DNA of 16,903 nucleotides from an uncultured Chloroflexota bacterium (lineage in GTDB: Bacteria > Chloroflexota > Anaerolineae > Anaerolineales > Anaerolineaceae): the NCBI GenBank assembly GCA_902795255.1, contig CADBKS010000045.1, positions 1 through 16,903 on the forward strand. The letters are read 5' to 3'. The notes beneath the pieces were generated by a model that worked only from the letters and a program-made list of their open reading frames with translations, was not told where the DNA came from and did no database searches. Both the position numbers and the translations under genes were made by a program. Positions 12,990 to 16,903 of the stretch are shown one piece after another. The first letter of the stretch is position 1; the number at the start of each line of letters is the position of its first letter.

Positions 12990-15146
12990 TCAGTCTTCTT
13001 CCATAGCGGGAACATACATATTCCGGACGTAATCCCCAACCATTCTCCGTGTGCAGAACATCGGGGAAAGTGTGCGGATCGCATTCTTGACCATGACCAT
13101 CCATTCCTTAGACGGGACAGCCGGTTCCGGCCGGTCATAATAGGTCGGGATGATCTCGTTTTCCAATGTTTCATAGAGGCTCAGCGCGTCAGCGTCGTCC
13201 TGCTTTTCATTGGATTCATATTCATCTTCCGTGCCGATGGCCCAGCCGTTTTTGCCGTTGTAGCCTTCAGCCCACCAGCCGTCGAGGACGGAGAAGTTCA
13301 GAGCGCCGTTCATGGCGGCCTTCATTCCTGACGTACCGGAAGCTTCATTCGGGCGGCGCGGGGTATTCATCCACACATCAACACCCTGGACCAGGTGGCG
13401 GGCGATATCCATGTTGTAGTCTTCAAGAAAGACCATGCGGCCGCCGGTGCGGTGATCTTTGATCGCGCGGTACAGCTGCTGAACGATCAGCTTGCCGGGC
13501 TCATCCGCCGGATGGGCCTTACCGGAGAAGATGATCTGCAGCGGGCGTTCCACATCATTGAGCATGCGGATCAGCCGTTCATAATCGCGCAGGACCAAAT
13601 AACCGCGTTTGTAGGTCGGGAAGCGGCGGGCGAAGCCGATCGTCAGAGCATCCGGCTCCAGCATGACACCGCTGGCGATGATCTGCACCGGGTGGACCGT
13701 GCCGGTCAGCCAGGCTTTGCGGGCAGCGCGGGTGATGTAGTTGTTGAGCATGCGCTTCTGGTGGCGGCGGACGTCCCAGATCACCTGATCGGGGATCTCA
13801 TCGACCTTTTCCCAAACCTTCGGGTCATCCGGGTTCTCACGCCATTCCTCACCCAGATATTCATCGAACACCAGGCCCATGCGGCGGGAAAGCCAGCTGA
13901 AGGAATGGACACCGTTGGTGATGTGGCTGATCGGGACATCTTCGACCTTGCGGTCAGGCCACAGGAAGTGCCACATGTTGCGGGAGACCACACCGTGCAG
14001 CGCGGAAACGCCGTTGCTGCGTTCGGAAAGCTTCAGGGCCAGGATCGGCATGGTGAACTGATCGCCCCAGGTGGTGTTTTCTTTAGCCATGTCGATGAAC
14101 TGGTCACGGGTCAGGCCGAGTTCCTGCCACATCGGGCTGAAGTACTTTTCCATGAGCCAGATCGGGAAGCGGTCATTGCCGGCCGGCACCGGGGTGTGGG
14201 TCGTGAAGACATCGCTCTTTCTGACGATCTGGGAAGCTTCATCAAAAGTCATGCCCCGGCCGACCAGTTCGCGGCAGCGTTCCAGGGAAAGGAATGCGGC
14301 ATGGCCTTCATTCATGTGCCAGACGGCCGGATCGATACCGAGCCTGCGCATCGCGCGCACGCCGCCGATACCCAGCAGGATCTCCTGGGAGATCCGGGTC
14401 TCAAGATCCGAGGTATACAGCTTGGCGGTCAGCTGCTGGTCATAGGAGCTGTTTTCTTCGATCGTTGTGTCGAGCAGATACAGGGAAATGCGCCCGACCT
14501 GCATCTTCCAGATGCGGGCATAGATCTCACGGCCCGGCAGACGGACGGAGATCATCAGTTTCTTCCCGTTTTCATCGTAGAGCGGGATGATTGGCAGTTT
14601 CGAGAAATCAAGATAAAAGTTGGAAGTTTCCTGCCAGCCGTCTTCGCTGATCTTCTGCACAAAATAGCCCTGATTGTAAATAAAACCGATCGCGTTCAGC
14701 GGAAGGCCCATATCACTGGATTCTTTCAGATGGTCGCCGGCCAGAATACCCAGACCGCCGGCATAGGCCGGGATCGATTCGTGCAGGCCGAATTCAAATG
14801 AAAGATAAGCGATGGATTTGTCAGTATGCTGGGGGTAATGCTGCTGGAACCAGGTGTCCTTGCGGGTCATATAAGTGTCGAATTCGGCCATGACCCGGTC
14901 ATAATCCTTCAGGTAGTCCTGATCTTCAGATGCCTGCTTCAGGCAGGAAAGGGATACCGCGTGAAGCATTTCAATGGGGTTGTGGGAAACAGTATCCCAG
15001 ACATTCAGGTTCAGCCGTCTGAAAAGATTGACTGCATCCGGATTCCAGGCCCACCAGAGATTGTAAGCCAGTTCGTTCAAACGCCCGATCCGCTGCGGGA
15101 TGTCCGCATTAGCAGTCGGAATTTTTTCAACAATATTATTCTGCAT
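12990..15146 (-). CDS. glgP: Alpha-glucan (glycogen/maltodextrin) phosphorylase, GT35, short type
   Basis: The 718-residue protein starts with the domain typical of the short alpha-glucan phosphorylases (IGRLNELAYNLWWAWNPDA, 20-38). YLSFEFGLHESIPAYAGGLG and LAGDHLKESSDMGLP follow, then WHMNEGHAAFL, ITNGVHSFSW, IGFARRFPTYKRG and SGKAHPADEPGK. The pyridoxal-phosphate loop is EASGTSGMKAAMNGALN, with Lys609 as the expected cofactor lysine. The enzyme releases glucose-1-phosphate from alpha-1,4-glucans in the cytoplasm. The family is shorter than E. coli GlgP and lacks the usual allosteric N-terminus. The start has AAGGA about 11 nt upstream. The gene is monocistronic with its own terminator. A palindrome overlaps its likely promoter. 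Confidence 0.95.
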   Translation of the reverse strand: MQNNIVEKIPTANADIPQRIGRLNELAYNLWWAWNPDAVNLFRRLNLNVWDTVSHNPIEMLHAVSLSCLKQASEDQDYLKDYDRVMAEFDTYMTRKDTWFQQHYPQHTDKSIAYLSFEFGLHESIPAYAGGLGILAGDHLKESSDMGLPLNAIGFIYNQGYFVQKISEDGWQETSNFYLDFSKLPIIPLYDENGKKLMISVRLPGREIYARIWKMQVGRISLYLLDTTIEENSSYDQQLTAKLYTSDLETRISQEILLGIGGVRAMRRLGIDPAVWHMNEGHAAFLSLERCRELVGRGMTFDEASQIVRKSDVFTTHTPVPAGNDRFPIWLMEKYFSPMWQELGLTRDQFIDMAKENTTWGDQFTMPILALKLSERSNGVSALHGVVSRNMWHFLWPDRKVEDVPISHITNGVHSFSWLSRRMGLVFDEYLGEEWRENPDDPKVWEKVDEIPDQVIWDVRRHQKRMLNNYITRAARKAWLTGTVHPVQIIASGVMLEPDALTIGFARRFPTYKRGYLVLRDYERLIRMLNDVERPLQIIFSGKAHPADEPGKLIVQQLYRAIKDHRTGGRMVFLEDYNMDIARHLVQGVDVWMNTPRRPNEASGTSGMKAAMNGALNFSVLDGWWAEGYNGKNGWAIGTEDEYESNEKQDDADALSLYETLENEIIPTYYDRPEPAVPSKEWMVMVKNAIRTLSPMFCTRRMVGDYVRNMYVPAMEED

Positions 15147-15190
15147 CAGTTTTTTCCTTCTTTAGCTGATCCGTATGCAAATCAGCCGAT

Positions 15191-15240
15191 ATCGTACACT
15201 CTTGCCACAATTTATCAATTGTATATCTTACTTGATAAAT
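15191..15240 (-). promoter_or_regulatory. glgP promoter with a palindromic operator candidate
   Basis: On the minus strand TTGATA (15218-15213), 16 nt, TACGAT (15196-15191) is a plausible promoter 45 nt before the start. Its -35 lies within one half of an inverted repeat: ATTTATCAA (15210-15218), 13 nt, TTGATAAAT (15232-15240). The geometry suits a repressor site covering the -35 box, or a weak hairpin. The regulator is unknown. Confidence 0.5.
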
Positions 15241-15436
15241 GATATCTTACCCGCAAAAAGTGACATTTGAGCGGTATTATGTGAGGAATAAGCGGTATTT
15301 TTCCGGTCTTTTTTCCGATATTCTCCGCAAAACCGCGTTATTTTCCGGGCAAACCGGCCGTTCCGCAAAACCGGAAAGGCTGTGAGTCAGGCACCAATCT
15401 TGCACCATTTAACGCTGAATAATATAGAAAAAATGT
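15241..15436. other. Divergent glgP-ftsK spacer with short direct repeats
   Basis: No gene is visible. GCGGTATT occurs at 15271-15278 and 15292-15299 (21 bp apart, two helical turns). TCCGCAAAACCG occurs at 15324-15335 and 15362-15373. A TGAGTCAGG at 15383-15391 resembles the first bases of the RAYT palindrome arm but has no partner arm. The repeats may be regulator sites for either gene. Confidence 0.5.
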
Positions 15437-15442
15437 TATACT
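15437..15442 (+). promoter_or_regulatory. -10 box close to the ftsK start
   Basis: TATACT stands 8 nt before the ATG at 15451. The -35 region is poor (GCTGAA at 17-nt spacing). If used, the transcript would be nearly leaderless; only a weak AGG precedes the start. Confidence 0.4.
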
Positions 15443-15450
15443 ATTAGGCC

Positions 15451-16903
15451 ATGGCAAAAGAAAACGAATCAACAAAAAAGACCGGAAAGAAAACCGGTAC
15501 CACCACGCGCAGGACCGCTGCCGCATCCGCGAAGAAGCAGAGTCCGGCGCCTAAAAAAACAAAAACCGCAAAACCGGCTGCAAAGCAGACAAAGACGTCC
15601 GCGTCCGCCGGATGGAAAGAGAAAAAAGCACAGATCCGGGAACGGAGCAAAGGTCCCAAAACGCTCGCCGAGCAGAAGGCAAATCAGGGGAAAGGCCCGA
15701 TCCGGCGCTTTCTGAGCGGCAAGAGCGGCTGGATCGATCTGGCTGCGATCCCGCTGTTCACCTTTTCGATCCTGTGCCTCTATTCCATCGCGGGTGACAG
15801 CGACCGGGAAGCGGCCGTATGGTGCGCGCAGTTTTCCAGGAACCTTTTCGGCATCATCAGTTATCTGGTCTACTGCTGGCTGGCCGCATTCTGTGTCCGG
15901 CTCTGGCTGCGCAACTTCAATAAGTTCCGTGAGATCCATTACAAACGATGGCTTTACTTCCTCGGGCTGTTCTTCTTCCTGGCGCTGGTCCTCCAGTACA
16001 ATGCCAACAAGCATATCCCGCCCCTCCCTGCTTCGGAAAACGGCGGCGGGATCGCCAACCTGGTCGTGACCGTGGTCACCAATGTGCTGGGGAACAGCGG
16101 GATGGTGATCCTGCTGATCTTCCTGACCTTCTTCTTCATCTGGCAGGCCTGGAAATTCCTTGCCGCCCGCGAACGGGCGATGAACAGCAAAGAGCAGGAA
16201 GTACCGGTCCGGGTCTACTGGGAAAATATCCGCACGGCAGCTGAAGCCGAAGAGATGGAAGCGGAACAGCAGCGGGCCGCGCAGCTGACCTCCGATATTG
16301 AAACAGACTTCCGTTCGACCGTCGGCCTGCTTTCAGCCCGGGAACCGGACGAAGACCGGAAAAGCAGCGAATTTCGCAGGGAAGCCGGGAACGGGCTGCG
16401 CAAGCTCCGGGAAACCTTCAAAGAGATCTCCCAGCCCGCGCCGGATAAAGAAGCGATGATCCCGAAGGAACCGCCGGCGAAGAAAAAACAGCGCTCCGCG
16501 GAAGCCGAAGTCAAACCGGCTGACCGTTCCGCCATCGAAAAACCGGTCCGGAAACCAGCCCCCAGACGCAGGACTGCCCCGGAACAGCTTCCCCTCACAC
16601 CGACCCCCGCAGAAGAATTACCGGAAGAGAAGCCTGTGGAACCGGTTTTTGAGGAAAACCCCGACCACAACGGCAGCGGGCTCCTTTCCGCGCCGGCCCC
16701 CGCACCGGTCCCGGAACCGAAAAAAGAACCGGAGCCGGAACCGGAGATCCAGGTCCGGACCCGAACCGTCAGCCTGGATGAGGAAAGCGATAAGGTGACG
16801 ACCGTCCAGCACGACCTTGAAATGAAGCTTTCCGCAAAACAGCTGACGATCGAAGCGCCGATCCCCGGGAAGACCTATGTAGGGATCCAGATCCAGAATA
16901 AAA
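15451..16903 (+). CDS. ftsK: DNA translocase FtsK/SpoIIIE, N-terminal part (runs off the window)
   Basis: My own translation gives 484 residues without a stop. Residues 1-90 form a Lys/Ala/Thr-rich, strongly basic cytoplasmic tail. Membrane helices follow at about 94-114, 132-152, 167-183 and 201-236 (the last long enough to be two crossings), as in FtsK/SpoIIIE. A long linker comes next, first charged and coiled-coil-like (AEAEEMEAEQQRAAQ), then Pro/Glu/Lys-rich with PEPKKEPEPEPEIQ. The window ends at the start of the alpha domain (IEAPIPGKTYVGIQIQNK), which matches the IPGK-x-x-VGIE-like motif of the family. FtsK pumps chromosome DNA at the division or sporulation septum. The motor and gamma domains lie outside. 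The ATG at 15451 is the first in frame. Confidence 0.92.
   Translation, partial: MAKENESTKKTGKKTGTTTRRTAAASAKKQSPAPKKTKTAKPAAKQTKTSASAGWKEKKAQIRERSKGPKTLAEQKANQGKGPIRRFLSGKSGWIDLAAIPLFTFSILCLYSIAGDSDREAAVWCAQFSRNLFGIISYLVYCWLAAFCVRLWLRNFNKFREIHYKRWLYFLGLFFFLALVLQYNANKHIPPLPASENGGGIANLVVTVVTNVLGNSGMVILLIFLTFFFIWQAWKFLAARERAMNSKEQEVPVRVYWENIRTAAEAEEMEAEQQRAAQLTSDIETDFRSTVGLLSAREPDEDRKSSEFRREAGNGLRKLRETFKEISQPAPDKEAMIPKEPPAKKKQRSAEAEVKPADRSAIEKPVRKPAPRRRTAPEQLPLTPTPAEELPEEKPVEPVFEENPDHNGSGLLSAPAPAPVPEPKKEPEPEPEIQVRTRTVSLDEESDKVTTVQHDLEMKLSAKQLTIEAPIPGKTYVGIQIQNK

Noticed and set aside
13395..14801. A 468-codon open frame on the plus strand
   Set aside because: Antisense shadow of glgP, with no recognisable protein features.
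15383..15391. A third RAYT palindrome near ftsK
   Set aside because: Only TGAGTCAGG matches; the core and the second arm are missing.
1..16903. CRISPR arrays, tRNA or rRNA genes, prophage genes
   Set aside because: No regularly spaced direct repeats, cloverleaf-like segments or phage protein motifs were seen on either strand.

Overview
The window is about 17 kb of a moderately GC-rich bacterial chromosome. It most likely comes from a Gram-positive, anaerobic clostridial lineage of the Bacillota. The evidence is strong AAGGAG-type ribosome binding sites, a four-helix FtsK/SpoIIIE membrane domain, a UPF0316 (YebE-like) membrane protein, a short alpha-glucan phosphorylase, a ROK glucokinase, and an Fe-S/FAD oxidoreductase next to HypA/HypB. 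I cannot name a genus. I see no tRNA, rRNA, CRISPR array, phage or conjugative gene.

Layout. 1-535: N-terminal part of murJ (minus). 569-1526: a compact module made of a REP-associated tyrosine transposase (RAYT) between two near-identical long palindromes. It sits in what would otherwise be the divergent spacer between murJ and the next gene. 1578-3632: a class-I glutamine amidotransferase-like peptidase C26 and a fused FolK-FolP protein (plus). 3913-4911: ROK glucokinase (plus). 9818-5035 (minus): a 940-residue Fe-S/FAD/NAD(P) oxidoreductase, two HypB paralogues and HypA. 11625-9998 (minus): a protein that looks like a radical-SAM enzyme without its cluster cysteines, followed by a phosphoribosyltransferase. 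11797-11920: a small isolated transcription unit. 12508-11966: UPF0316 protein (minus). 15146-12990: glgP (minus). 15451-end: N-terminal part of ftsK (plus).

The main discovery candidate is a leader element of about 240 nt that occurs three times: 3651-3892 plus, 6056-6289 minus and 12519-12761 minus. Each copy lies just upstream of a start codon and in the same sense as the gene behind it (ROK glucokinase, hypB, UPF0316). The copies share a primary-sequence core and keep several helices through compensatory changes, including a 7-bp loop-loop pairing. This is what a structured cis-regulatory RNA would look like. I do not recognise it as a known riboswitch class, but I could not search Rfam.

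How the genes work together: folate synthesis (FolKP), sugar phosphorylation and glycogen breakdown (ROK kinase, GlgP), nickel-enzyme maturation and electron transfer (HypA/HypB/oxidoreductase), and cell-envelope and chromosome housekeeping (MurJ, FtsK). The shared leader is the only visible regulatory link among the otherwise unrelated ROK, hypBA and UPF0316 genes.
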